Shown here: positions 51,397-60,646 of the stretch, piece by piece
How positions within the stretch are numbered: the stretch's first letter is position 1
Layout: each line of letters opens with the position of its first letter
Made by a program: the position numbers and the translations under genes
Source: an uncultured Clostridia bacterium
GTDB lineage: Bacteria; Bacillota; Clostridia; Peptostreptococcales; Anaerovoracaceae
Assembly (NCBI GenBank): GCA_938046095.1
Contig: CALIXS010000025.1
Span: forward strand, 83,308-147,307
Length of the DNA: 64,000 nucleotides
Reading direction: 5' to 3'
The notes under the pieces: generated by a model
What the model saw: the letters and a program-made list of their open reading frames with translations, nothing else
The model's database searches: none
Told to the model about the DNA's origin: nothing

Positions 51397-53548
51397 AAAC
51401 TCCGGGTTCTGCTTCGGGGTTAAAAGAGCCATAGAGCTTACCGAAGCCGAAATATCAGAGCGTGACGCGGGAAGGCTCAAAGGCAGGCTTTATACGTGCG
51501 GACCGTTAATACATAACGACACGGTCAACGAATGGCTTAAAGCAAAAGGTGTCGAATCGATAAACGATCCGCTCGAGGCGGAAGCGGGAGATACCGTAAT
51601 CGTGCGTTCTCATGGTGAACCGAAATCGTTTTATGACAGACTTGAGGGCACGGGAATAAACATAGCAGATACGACGTGCGTTTTTGTGTCGAGGATACAT
51701 GAACTCGTCAGGAAAGCTCATAAACAGGGTCTTGGTGTTATAATCGTCGGAGACAAAAAACATCAGGAGGTTACGGCAACGAACGGTTGGTGCGGCGATC
51801 AGGCTTTTGTCATAGGCACGCCGAATGAGGCGGCGGCAGTACCTGACGGTCGCTACCTCCTCGTCTGCCAGACTACGATAAGAAAAGACCTTCTCGACGA
51901 AATAGTCGATGTCCTCGTCGAACGGAAGATCGATCTGCAAGTGGAAAATACCATATGCAATGCGACCAGGCTAAGACAGGACGCATGTGCCGATCTTGCG
52001 AGGCGCGTTGACGCGATGGTTATTTTGGGCGGGAAAACCAGCTCAAATACGCAAAAGCTTTTTGAAATAGCAAAATCCGAATGCAGACACGCCTTTTTTG
52101 CCGAAAATATTAAAGATTTACCATTGAAAGAAATACAAAAATATAATACAATAGGGGTTGCGGCGGGCGCTTCTACGCCCGAAAGCGTAATTAAGGAGGT
52201 TATTGCCGACATGAGCGAAACTAGCAATGAAAAAACTACTATGGCTGATTTCATGGATGAAATCGATGCGTCTTTGAGACTCCCGCGTGCAGGCGAGATC
52301 GTAGACGGAAAGGTGCACCAGGTTTCCGACAAGGAAGTCATCGTGAACCTCGGCTGCAAAAAAGACGGAATTCTTCCTGTTGGGGAAGTTACTCTTGAGG
52401 AAGGAGAAAAACTGACTGATGTATTTCAGGCGGGCGATGATATCCAGGCAAAAGTCGTAAGGACTGATGACGGCGACGGTAGTATCTTGCTGTCCAAGAA
52501 GAAGCTCGAGATAAGCAAGCACTGGACAGAGATCACTGAAGCTCATGAGAACAAGTCGATTATAAATGTCAAGGTTATCAGAGCCGTGAACGGCGGCGTG
52601 ATCGCAGCCTACAAGGAAGTGACAGGTTTTATTCCTATGTCTCAGCTTTCGGACAGATACGTAGAAAATGCCGATGAATTCATCGGGCAGTCATTTGATG
52701 TAAGAGTTACGAGGGTCGATACCAAAAGGAACAGAGCTGTCTTCTCACACAAAGCGGTGCTTCTCGAGGAAAAACAGAAACAGATTGAGGGCATCTGGGA
52801 GAACCTTAATGTCGGGGATGTAGTAGACGGCACAGTGATGAGGTTTACCGAATACGGCGCGTTTATAGACATAGGAGGCATCGACGGGCTGCTTCACATT
52901 TCCGAAATCTCGTGGGGCAAGCTTAAGCACCCTCAGGAGGCTCTTTCTATCGGAGATACGATCAAGGTCAAAATACTTTCCATGAATCAGGAAAAGGGAA
53001 AGATCTCACTCGGGCTCAAGCAGATCAGTCCGGAACCGTGGTCGATCATCAACGAGAAGTATGAGGTCGGCTCGATCGTGACGGGCAAGGTCGTTCAGAT
53101 CAAGGAATACGGTGCATTTGTTGAGCTTGAGCCGGGTCTTGACGGGCTTGTTCACATTTCCGAGGTTGCTCACAAGAGAGTTGCAAACATCTCTGATGAG
53201 CTGACACTCGGACAGACGGTGAGTACAAAGATTCTTGATATCGATACGGAGCGCAAGAGAATAAGCCTCAGCATCAAAGCTGCAACGGACGAGGACGGCG
53301 AGCCTCTCGGGACTCTTTCCGAAACCGGGTATTCCGCGGAGGAAGCTCCCGTTGAGGATATTCCTGCCGGGCAGACCGCTTCAGAGGAAGCTGCGGCTGA
53401 AGAAGTTCCGGTTGAGGAAAAGGTCACGGCTGAAGCTCCTGCTGAGGATGTTCCTGTCGGGCAGACCGCTTCAGAAGAAGCTGCTGACGCGGAAGCAACG
53501 GTTGAAGAAGTTCCGACTGAGGAAGCGGCCGCTGAGACGGAAGAGTAA
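51377..53548 (+). CDS. ispH: IspH-ribosomal protein S1 fusion
   Basis: A 723-residue fusion. Residues 1 to about 282 are 4-hydroxy-3-methylbut-2-enyl diphosphate reductase, the last step of the non-mevalonate isoprenoid pathway; the Fe-S ligands are Cys12, Cys101 and Cys194, and TTCVFVSRIHEL is conserved. Residues about 304 to 635 hold four S1 RNA-binding domains, for example DGTVMRFTEYGAFIDIGGIDGLLHISE. The last 85 residues are an acidic Ala/Glu/Pro tail with a 30-residue repeat. This fusion is known from Clostridia and may stand in for ribosomal protein S1. The start at 51377 has a weak ribosome site. Confidence 0.93.
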   Translation: MRIIRAENSGFCFGVKRAIELTEAEISERDAGRLKGRLYTCGPLIHNDTVNEWLKAKGVESINDPLEAEAGDTVIVRSHGEPKSFYDRLEGTGINIADTTCVFVSRIHELVRKAHKQGLGVIIVGDKKHQEVTATNGWCGDQAFVIGTPNEAAAVPDGRYLLVCQTTIRKDLLDEIVDVLVERKIDLQVENTICNATRLRQDACADLARRVDAMVILGGKTSSNTQKLFEIAKSECRHAFFAENIKDLPLKEIQKYNTIGVAAGASTPESVIKEVIADMSETSNEKTTMADFMDEIDASLRLPRAGEIVDGKVHQVSDKEVIVNLGCKKDGILPVGEVTLEEGEKLTDVFQAGDDIQAKVVRTDDGDGSILLSKKKLEISKHWTEITEAHENKSIINVKVIRAVNGGVIAAYKEVTGFIPMSQLSDRYVENADEFIGQSFDVRVTRVDTKRNRAVFSHKAVLLEEKQKQIEGIWENLNVGDVVDGTVMRFTEYGAFIDIGGIDGLLHISEISWGKLKHPQEALSIGDTIKVKILSMNQEKGKISLGLKQISPEPWSIINEKYEVGSIVTGKVVQIKEYGAFVELEPGLDGLVHISEVAHKRVANISDELTLGQTVSTKILDIDTERKRISLSIKAATDEDGEPLGTLSETGYSAEEAPVEDIPAGQTASEEAAAEEVPVEEKVTAEAPAEDVPVGQTASEEAADAEATVEEVPTEEAAAETEE
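53351..53485 (+). repeat. 90-bp-period repeat in the ispH-S1 acidic tail
   Basis: A 45-base stretch beginning at 53351 recurs with a few changes at 53441, exactly 90 bases later, encoding two copies of an E-D-I/V-P-A/V-G-Q-T-A-S-E-E-A-A repeat. Such in-frame repeats can expand or contract between strains. Confidence 0.8.
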
Positions 53549-53625
53549 ATACGCGGATAAGATCACATTCGGCGCAGAAAGTTTTACTTTCTGCGCTTTT
53601 GGCATACATATAAGATGAGGGAAAT

Positions 53626-54237
53626 ATGCGTCTTAAAGTTTACCGTATAGTCAGCGGCGTTCTCGAAGAAAACGGATATGTAATATACCACGAAAAAGGC
53701 GGAGAATGCTTCATTATAGATCCGGGCGGGCACGTACCCGAATTTATAGGCTTTATACGCGCCAACGCGCTTGAGCCTAAGGGCGTTTTGCTTACACACA
53801 ATCACAGCGATCACACTGCCCGGGCGGACATTGTTGCGGCTGAGCTCGGTATCCCTGTTTATATGCATCCGCTCGACGCGCAAAAATACAGAGGTAGAGT
53901 CGACTGTATGTTCACAGACGGTGATAAGCTTTTTGTCGATCATGAGGAGATATGCGTTTTGCATACGCCGGGACATACATGCGGTTCAGTTTGTCTGATG
54001 GCGCGGGAAAGCAGGATGTGCTTTACCGGAGATACCATATTCGATACCGATTTGGGCAGAACCGATCTGCCCGGAGGAAGCGAGGCGGAAATGGAACGGA
54101 CTATACGAAATATCGTATCGAAATGGGACGGCGATATAGAGATATATCCCGGTCACGACAGCGGCTGCACAATGAAAGCGGTTCACATGTATAATTCGGA
54201 GTATCTCGCTTTAACGTGTAAGGCAGGTGCAAAATGA
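53626..54237 (+). CDS. MBL-fold metallohydrolase (glyoxalase II-like)
   Basis: A 203-residue metallo-beta-lactamase-fold hydrolase. The metal motif THNHSDHTAR (H-x-H-x-D-H) and the later HTPGHTCGSVC and YPGHDSGCT histidines are present, with the GDTIFDTDLGRTDLPGG segment typical of hydroxyacylglutathione hydrolase-like proteins. Likely a thioester or related hydrolase; real substrate unknown. Begins 78 bases after the ispH fusion and overlaps the phosphatase gene by four bases. Confidence 0.87.
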   Translation: MRLKVYRIVSGVLEENGYVIYHEKGGECFIIDPGGHVPEFIGFIRANALEPKGVLLTHNHSDHTARADIVAAELGIPVYMHPLDAQKYRGRVDCMFTDGDKLFVDHEEICVLHTPGHTCGSVCLMARESRMCFTGDTIFDTDLGRTDLPGGSEAEMERTIRNIVSKWDGDIEIYPGHDSGCTMKAVHMYNSEYLALTCKAGAK

Positions 54238-55055
54238 GCATAAGAATGATAGGTCTCGACCTCGACGGAACGGCTCTGGATGGCAGTAGAAGGTTTACGG
54301 ATCGCCTGAAGCGTGATTTTATCATTGCACGGCAAAGAGGAATACACATCGTAATCGCTACGGGAAGATCGATTTGTTCCCTTCCGCCTGAGCTTTATGA
54401 TACAGAGGGTCTTGAGATCGCGGTAACTTCAAACGGCGCGCGCGTGATTGAGCTTTGTGGGAAGAAAACGATATACATCAATTACATATCACCCCTTGCC
54501 GTTGACGTTTTAAGATCAACTCTCATGGAGCAGGATGCGAATGTCGAGATATTTACGGCCGGCCGTGCGTATATAAGCAGGCGCGAATATGACGGTATCG
54601 TATCGGGCGCCATCAAAACGAGGAGTTTTGATTACGTTACGGCTACGCGTAAGCCCGTTGACGATATCTTTTCCATGATGCACGTGTACAGAGATAAAAT
54701 AGAAAACATAAGTATCAATTACCAAAACGATGAGAAAAAACGGATTGTGCAATCCATACTCTCCGAAATACCCGGAATAACGCTGACGTCATCTTTCGCG
54801 CTGAACAACGAGATCGGAGGCGAAACGACGAGCAAAGCGGACGCGCTCCGCTTTCTGATGGACAGGTTCGGCATATCCGCCGACGAACTCATGGTGTGCG
54901 GCGACAGTCCGAACGATATCGCGATGATAGAACTTGCCGGTATAGGTGTGGCCATGGGCAACGCATCTTCCGAGGTGAAGAATAAGGCGGATTATGTTAC
55001 CGCGCCGAATTATGATGAGGGCGCGGCTCTTGCAATCGAAAAATATGCACTTTGA
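54234..55055 (+). CDS. Cof-type HAD-IIB family phosphatase
   Basis: A 273-residue phosphatase of the haloacid dehalogenase superfamily. Motif I is DLDGTALDG, motif II IATGRS, and motif IV CGDSPNDIAMIELAGIGVAMGNA; a type IIB cap lies between. Members dephosphorylate sugar phosphates and flavin precursors, and the specific substrate cannot be named. ATGA overlap with the preceding hydrolase gene suggests co-expression. Confidence 0.9.
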   Translation: MSIRMIGLDLDGTALDGSRRFTDRLKRDFIIARQRGIHIVIATGRSICSLPPELYDTEGLEIAVTSNGARVIELCGKKTIYINYISPLAVDVLRSTLMEQDANVEIFTAGRAYISRREYDGIVSGAIKTRSFDYVTATRKPVDDIFSMMHVYRDKIENISINYQNDEKKRIVQSILSEIPGITLTSSFALNNEIGGETTSKADALRFLMDRFGISADELMVCGDSPNDIAMIELAGIGVAMGNASSEVKNKADYVTAPNYDEGAALAIEKYAL

Positions 55056-55140
55056 CGATGCGGGCATCTAAGGATGCCGATGACCACAGCTGCACCCGAT
55101 CTTCGTTTTTTTTTTGTTGGCCTTATTCATATGGGAAAAT

Positions 55141-55169
55141 TTGACAGTAAATGGTAAAGCTGGTAAATT
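55141..55169 (+). promoter_or_regulatory. Promoter of yraN-comM-dprA operon
   Basis: A perfect TTGACA (55141-55146), 17-base spacer and TAAATT (55164-55169), with a T-rich stretch (about 55106-55116) just upstream that probably ends the phosphatase transcript. Confidence 0.78.
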
Positions 55170-55203
55170 GAATGTCAGGATGTACACAGGAGGCGGGCAC
55201 TTA

Positions 55204-55533
55204 ATGAACAACAAAGCGATAGGCCGGTTCGGAGAGGATATTGCATGCGAATATCTCGAGGGAAGCGGGTTTGAAGTGATAGCGAGGAATTACAACACCA
55301 GATGCGGGGAGATAGACGTTATTGCCGAACGGCGGGGGATGCTGCATTTTATAGAGGTTAAGACGCGTACACAAAATGTCTTCGGACAGCCGATAGAAGC
55401 TGTGACGGAATTCAAAATGCAGAGAATAATAAAATCGGCCTCACTTTTTATAGCCTCGGAGAGACCTGACACGAACGGTTACAGCTTCGACGTTATTGAG
55501 ATTGGGATAAATCATGTTAAGGGAGTTATATAG
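55204..55533 (+). CDS. YraN (UPF0102) family nuclease-fold protein
   Basis: A 109-residue protein of the UPF0102 family. It has GRFGEDIACEYLEGSGFEVIARNY and the restriction-endonuclease-like core GEIDVIAERRGMLHFIEVKTRTQ, whose D and E-x-K residues resemble PD-(D/E)XK nuclease sites. Family members are suspected Holliday-junction or structure-related nucleases and often lie beside dprA and comM, as here. AGGAGGCGGG precedes the ATG; the upstream open frame crosses the promoter and is not used. The next gene begins immediately at the stop. Confidence 0.9.
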   Translation: MNNKAIGRFGEDIACEYLEGSGFEVIARNYNTRCGEIDVIAERRGMLHFIEVKTRTQNVFGQPIEAVTEFKMQRIIKSASLFIASERPDTNGYSFDVIEIGINHVKGVI

Positions 55534-57048
55534 ATGCAGTCTTCGATCATGACCGCGGCTATAAGGGGGATGGATGCGAGAACGGTGAGAGTCGAAGCCG
55601 ATGTATCGAGGGGATTGCCGGCGCTCAACATAATAGGACTCGGTGATACGACGGTAAAGGAGGCCGCGCTCCGCGTCAGGACTGCCGTCGTCGCATCGGG
55701 GTTTGATTACCCCGTTTCGAGGATAACCGTGAACCTTTCGCCTGCGTACCTGCCGAAAAAGGGGTCGGGCTTTGATCTGCCGATAGCGCTTGCGATACTT
55801 GCGTGCTCGGGGCAGGTTTTTGACGAACGCCTCGATCGGACGGGCTTTATAGGAGAGCTTTCACTCGACGGCAGCATAGAGAAGTGCAGAGGGGTTCTTC
55901 CCATGGTAAAAGTTCTCAGAGATGCGGGTATGCGCCGTGCTGTAGTACCTGCCGGGAATATCGGTGAGGCAATGCTCGTGGACGGCATAGAAGTAAGGGG
56001 AGCTCACAGGCTTACGGAGGTTGTTGAATGGGCGGACGGAAAGTCAAAGCTTGAGCATGCTCGTAAAGTGAATGCTCCGCGCGCCGATACCGCCTCCCGT
56101 CCCGATTACGCGGATATCAAGGGGCAGGAGCATGTCAAAAGAGCGATCGTTATAGCGGTGGCAGGCTGCCACGGAGTTTTGCTTACAGGTGCGCCGGGAA
56201 CGGGAAAGACTATGATAGCAGAACGATTGCCGTACATAATGCCGCCTCTAACGCATGAGGAGATCGTCGAGCTCACATGTATTTATTCTGTCGCCGGACT
56301 ACTCGGAAACGAAATGGAGACGGTTACGGAAAGGCCGTTCAGAAGACCTGACAGAAGTGTGACTATTCCGGGACTTTTGGGAAGCGGATATCCGCCGCGG
56401 CCGGGTGAGGCGACGCTTGCACACAGGGGTGTCCTGTTCTTAGATGAGATAGCGGAGATGGACAGGGGCACGGTTGATTCCCTGAGGGCGCCGATAGAAA
56501 CAGGCAGCATAAATTTGTTCAGGTGCGGCGAAAGCTTCAGATATCCTGCGGATTTCATGCTGGTGGCGGCGATGAATCCCTGCAAATGCGGTTACTACGG
56601 GAGCCGAAAGCGCGAGTGCACATGCTCTGCATCGAGCATATCGATGTATCGAAGGCGGATATCGGGTGCGGTTTCCGACAGGATAGATATGCATCTGACG
56701 ATGACTGAGCCCGAGTACGGGCAGCTCGGTGAGATGAGCGCGATGTCGAGCGCCGAAATGCGCGAGCGCATAGAAGCGGCGAGGAACACTCAGTTTGCGA
56801 GATACGGATCACCTCAGATACTGAACGGCAGGCTCGATGATCAGGGGGTGAACAGATGGTGCGTCCTCAAGGGTGAAGCCGCTTCTTTGATGAAGTCGAT
56901 ATATGTGTCGTACGGGCTGAATCCGCGATCGTACAATAAACTGCGCCGTATCGCGAGGACTATAGCTGACGTTGACGGGTCGGCGCAAATATGCGCGCCG
57001 CATCTCGCGGAGGCGGTGCAGTACAGGGAGAGGGAAAGAAATGAGTAA
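55534..57048 (+). CDS. comM: ComM/YifB family Mg chelatase-like AAA+ ATPase
   Basis: A 504-residue AAA+ protein. An N-terminal Lon-like domain (about 15 to 165, with PKKGSGFDLPIALAIL) leads to the Mg-chelatase-type ATPase with Walker A GAPGTGKT and Walker B VLFLDEIAEM, and a C-terminal helical domain with YGLNPRSYNKLRRIARTIADV. ComM is a DNA branch-migration motor that aids integration during natural transformation in characterised bacteria. It has cysteines in CKCGYYGSRKRECTCS, typical of the family. Coupled to dprA by an eight-base overlap. Confidence 0.93.
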   Translation: MQSSIMTAAIRGMDARTVRVEADVSRGLPALNIIGLGDTTVKEAALRVRTAVVASGFDYPVSRITVNLSPAYLPKKGSGFDLPIALAILACSGQVFDERLDRTGFIGELSLDGSIEKCRGVLPMVKVLRDAGMRRAVVPAGNIGEAMLVDGIEVRGAHRLTEVVEWADGKSKLEHARKVNAPRADTASRPDYADIKGQEHVKRAIVIAVAGCHGVLLTGAPGTGKTMIAERLPYIMPPLTHEEIVELTCIYSVAGLLGNEMETVTERPFRRPDRSVTIPGLLGSGYPPRPGEATLAHRGVLFLDEIAEMDRGTVDSLRAPIETGSINLFRCGESFRYPADFMLVAAMNPCKCGYYGSRKRECTCSASSISMYRRRISGAVSDRIDMHLTMTEPEYGQLGEMSAMSSAEMRERIEAARNTQFARYGSPQILNGRLDDQGVNRWCVLKGEAASLMKSIYVSYGLNPRSYNKLRRIARTIADVDGSAQICAPHLAEAVQYRERERNE

Positions 57049-57901
57049 ATACGTAAGTCCGGATGATGCAAAATACCCGGCCAAACTTAAAGATCACCTT
57101 CAGGATCCGAAAAAAATATATTACAGGGGTGAGCTCGATCTTGCATGTAAGCCGTCGATAGCGATAGTCGGGAGCCGCAAATGCACGCCGTACGGTATAA
57201 CTGTGGCGAGAGTTCTGAGCACAAAGGCGGCTGAATACGGGGCGGTGATCGTGAGCGGTCTCGCAAGAGGCATAGATTCGGCGGCCCACAGGGGGGCTCT
57301 GTCTGCAGGAGGAAAAACGGCGGCAGTGCTGGCAAACGGATGCGACATGTGTTATCCTTCGGAAAATCGCGGTCTGCAAAGCAGGATAGCGTGTGACGGA
57401 TTGCTGATAAGCGAATATCCCGACGGAGTACCTGCAAGAAGATTTGCTTTCCCCGTCAGGAACAGGATAGTAGCGGCATTGGCGGACGCGGTAGTGATCG
57501 TTGAAGCGGGAATAAGGAGCGGCTCACTCATAACGGCCGAGGCTGCGGCAGAGCAGGGAAAGTCCGTTTTTGCCGTACCGGGAAATATAACGAGCTCGGC
57601 AAGTGCAGGAACAAACAGACTTATACGGGAGGGAGCGATTCCTCTTGTTTTTTTTGATGATCTTTTTGGTGCGGCGGGGCTTCGTATGCGTTCTGCGGAC
57701 GCCGCAAGAGATCGTCTCGGGGCGACGGAAAGAAGAGTGTTCGACGTTTTATCAGAGTGGGGAAGCATGTCCATGGATGAGATCTGTCACAAAGCCGACA
57801 TAAAGCCTTCAGAAATAGGTGGTATAATTACAATCCTTGAGATGAAGGGCATGGTGCAATGCGAAATGGGAAAAGTTATCATTGCAAATTTTGACGCGTG
57901 A
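57041..57901 (+). CDS. dprA: DNA-processing protein DprA
   Basis: A 286-residue protein that loads RecA on incoming single-stranded DNA. The Rossmann-like core contains GSRKCTPYG, SGLARGIDSAAHRGAL, FPVRNRIVAALADAVVIVEA and GSLITAEAAAEQGKSVFAVPG. The C-terminal winged-helix domain (about 225 to 280) is present. The N-terminal SAM-like domain of longer homologues is missing; this length is common in Clostridia. AGAGGGAAAG precedes the ATG. The longer frame from 56972 is a comM overlap artefact. Confidence 0.93.
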   Translation: MSKYVSPDDAKYPAKLKDHLQDPKKIYYRGELDLACKPSIAIVGSRKCTPYGITVARVLSTKAAEYGAVIVSGLARGIDSAAHRGALSAGGKTAAVLANGCDMCYPSENRGLQSRIACDGLLISEYPDGVPARRFAFPVRNRIVAALADAVVIVEAGIRSGSLITAEAAAEQGKSVFAVPGNITSSASAGTNRLIREGAIPLVFFDDLFGAAGLRMRSADAARDRLGATERRVFDVLSEWGSMSMDEICHKADIKPSEIGGIITILEMKGMVQCEMGKVIIANFDA

Positions 57902-57974
57902 CTGTACAATATCTTCTCGTAAACCGATCCTATATATTATAGGTGATTATATAATACGATTTCGGAGAGTATAA

Positions 57975-60074
57975 ATGGCTAAAGCTGCAGCAAACAAAAA
58001 AACAGCCGCAAAAGCATCATCTGTGAAAGGCGGCAAAATGCTCGTAATAGTCGAGTCACCGTCGAAGGCAAAGACTATCGGCAAATATCTCGGCTCGAAG
58101 TATAAGGTCGTGGCATCCGTCGGTCACGTCAGAGATCTGCCGAAGAGCAAGCTCGGAATAGATATAGAAAATGACTTTGAGCCTCAATACATATCGATAA
58201 GGGGAAAGGGTGATATAATAAAGGCGCTCAGAAAGGAAGCCGAAAAAGCTTCCAGAGTATATCTCGCGACAGACCCCGACCGTGAGGGTGAGGCGATATC
58301 GTGGCATCTTACATATCTTCTCGGTATAGATCCGTCAGAGGAGTGCAGGATAGAGTTTCATGAGATAACAAAGGAAACGATAAAGGATGCGATAAAGCAC
58401 CCGAGAGCAATAGAAACAGGCCTCGTCGATGCGCAGCAGGCGAGACGGGAGCTTGACAGGCTCGTAGGTTATGAAATCAGCCCGCTGCTTTGGCGAAAGG
58501 TGCGCAAGGGTCTGTCGGCAGGCCGCGTCCAGTCGGCAGCGCTTAAGATAATATGTGACCGCGAAAGGGAAATACAGGAGTTTGATCCCAAAGAGTATTG
58601 GAATATAACAGCTTTGTTTTCAAAGAACGGGGAATTCAGCGCAAAGCTTGCAGAGAAGGAAGGCAGGAAAATCACCGTAACTAACGGTGACGATGCGAAA
58701 AAAATCGCGGAGGAGCTTAAGGCCGGCGAATTTACGGTAGGAGAAATCAAAGAAAGGGAGCGTTTGTCGAAGCCGTTACCTCCGTTTACGACGAGCAGTC
58801 TCCAGCAGGATGCCGGAAACAAACTGAATTTTAACGCGAAAAAAACGATGATGATCGCCCAACAGCTTTATGAGGGCGCTGAAATAAAAGGCAAAGGTAC
58901 GACGGGACTTATTACATACCTGAGAACCGACTCGGTAAGGATATCGGATACGGCAAGAACGGCAGCGGCTTCTCTCATAAGCGAAAGTTACGGCAAGGAG
59001 TACGTCGGACGCGGGATCTTCACAAATAAAAAAAAGGATATACAGGATGCGCACGAGGCTATAAGGCCGGTGGCGATAGATCTTTATCCTGAAGATATAA
59101 AGGACTCACTCACTAAAGATCAATTTAAGTTGTATAATCTCATATGGAGGAGGTTCATGGCAAGCCAGATGACGGCGGCAAGGTACAGCTCGGTGACTGC
59201 CGACATAAACAACGGCCCGTACTGTCTGAAGGCATCGGGTTCAGAGCTTCTGTTTGACGGATACAGGCGCGTGTATAAAACAGCCGACTCTGACGGCGAC
59301 AGGATGCTGCCGCCTCTAAGCAGCGGTGAAAAGCTGAGAGCGAATGATGTTGCGTGCGAACAGGCCTTTACGCAACCTCCCGCGAGATATACCGAAGCGA
59401 GCCTCGTCAGAGAGCTCGAAGAAAAGAATATAGGAAGGCCGAGCACATACGCTCCGATTGTCAGCACTCTTTCCGAGAGGAAGTATGTGAGCAGAGAAAA
59501 AAAATCGCTTAAGCCTACAGAGCTGGGATTTGTCGTCGACGAACTTATGGAGCAGTACTTTAAGGATATCGTCGATGTCGGGTTTACCGCGTCAATGGAG
59601 GATAAACTCGATGAGATCGAGATGAAGAAGATCGGCTGGAAAAGAGTAATAAGGGATTTTTACGGACCGTTTTCCGAGGAGATGAAGGCCGCTGATGAAG
59701 CCATAGAAAAGGTGCACATTGAGGATAAACCTACAGATGAGGTGTGCGAGCTCTGCGGCAGGCCGATGGTGATAAAAGCCGGCAGATTTGGCGAATTCAT
59801 CGCGTGCAGCGGCTATCCGGAATGCAGAAACACAAAGCCTATCGTAAAATCGACAGGTGTAAGGTGTCCTAAGTGCGGCAAGGATATAGTGGCGCGAAAG
59901 TCAAAGAGAGGCAGGGTCTTTTACGGATGCAGCGGTTATCCGGACTGCAGGACTGTCTTCTGGGACAGGCCAACAGAAAAGAAATGCCCCGAATGCGGCA
60001 GCGTAATCCTCGAAAAAAAATCAAAGAATCATGCTTTTGTTTGTTCAAACCCGGAGTGTGGGTATAAGGAGTAA
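57975..60074 (+). CDS. topA: DNA topoisomerase I
   Basis: A 699-residue type IA topoisomerase that relaxes negative supercoils. The Toprim motif is DPDREGEAISWHL; the active-site tyrosine is in YLRTDSVRIS. The C-terminus has three zinc-binding modules beginning at CELCGRPM, CPKCGKDI and CPECGSVI, the last ending CSNPECGYKE. An Ala/Lys-rich N-terminal extension of about 20 residues precedes the Toprim domain. A 15-bp palindrome (57929-57943) and TATAAT (57950-57955) upstream could form a separate promoter, though no -35 is evident. Confidence 0.96.
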   Translation: MAKAAANKKTAAKASSVKGGKMLVIVESPSKAKTIGKYLGSKYKVVASVGHVRDLPKSKLGIDIENDFEPQYISIRGKGDIIKALRKEAEKASRVYLATDPDREGEAISWHLTYLLGIDPSEECRIEFHEITKETIKDAIKHPRAIETGLVDAQQARRELDRLVGYEISPLLWRKVRKGLSAGRVQSAALKIICDREREIQEFDPKEYWNITALFSKNGEFSAKLAEKEGRKITVTNGDDAKKIAEELKAGEFTVGEIKERERLSKPLPPFTTSSLQQDAGNKLNFNAKKTMMIAQQLYEGAEIKGKGTTGLITYLRTDSVRISDTARTAAASLISESYGKEYVGRGIFTNKKKDIQDAHEAIRPVAIDLYPEDIKDSLTKDQFKLYNLIWRRFMASQMTAARYSSVTADINNGPYCLKASGSELLFDGYRRVYKTADSDGDRMLPPLSSGEKLRANDVACEQAFTQPPARYTEASLVRELEEKNIGRPSTYAPIVSTLSERKYVSREKKSLKPTELGFVVDELMEQYFKDIVDVGFTASMEDKLDEIEMKKIGWKRVIRDFYGPFSEEMKAADEAIEKVHIEDKPTDEVCELCGRPMVIKAGRFGEFIACSGYPECRNTKPIVKSTGVRCPKCGKDIVARKSKRGRVFYGCSGYPDCRTVFWDRPTEKKCPECGSVILEKKSKNHAFVCSNPECGYKE

Positions 60075-60096
60075 TGTATAATTTGGAGGGTATGAT

Positions 60097-60642
60097 ATGA
60101 AATTTACCGCAACGACAATATGTGCCGTAAAACGCGGTCCCGGGGACATAGCTATCGGAGGCGACGGCCAGGTCACGATGGGTGAGACCGCAATAATGAA
60201 AAACGGTGCAAAGAAAGTAAAGAAAATTTACGACGGAAAGGTGCTGACGGGATTCGCGGGATCTGTGGCGGACGCTTTTTCGCTTACGGAGAAATTTGAA
60301 AAGAAGCTCGAAGAGCACGGCGGCAATCTTAAGCGTGCAGCTGTAGATCTGGCACAGATGTGGAGATCCGATCGCGGAATGAGAAATCTGGAGGCACTTA
60401 TGATCGTTGTGGACAGCGACGATTTGCTTGTTATTTCGGGAACGGGCGAGGTAATCGTTCCTGATCAGGATTTCGTGGCCATAGGTTCCGGCGGCAATTA
60501 TGCGTATTCTGCTGCAAACGCCCTGTTCAACCACACTGATATGAATGCCGAGCAGATCGTAAAAGAGTCGCTCAGGATTGCCGCGTCTATCTGTGTGTAT
60601 ACGAACGACCGTATTTCGGTCGAAACGTTGAAGGAGGTGTGA
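60097..60642 (+). CDS. hslV: HslV (ClpQ) protease subunit
   Basis: A 181-residue N-terminal-nucleophile peptidase, the proteolytic core of Hsl[10 protein letters not shown], the [10 protein letters not shown] segment and [12 protein letters not shown] are conserved. The Thr-Thr pair expected at the mature N-terminus is at residues 6 and 7 (TTICAV), so a five-residue propeptide MKFTA would have to be removed to expose the catalytic threonine. No alternative start exists nearer to it. GGAGGG precedes the ATG. It is followed by hslU after four bases. Confidence 0.93.
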   Translation: MKFTATTICAVKRGPGDIAIGGDGQVTMGETAIMKNGAKKVKKIYDGKVLTGFAGSVADAFSLTEKFEKKLEEHGGNLKRAAVDLAQMWRSDRGMRNLEALMIVVDSDDLLVISGTGEVIVPDQDFVAIGSGGNYAYSAANALFNHTDMNAEQIVKESLRIAASICVYTNDRISVETLKEV

Positions 60643-60646
60643 CTTT

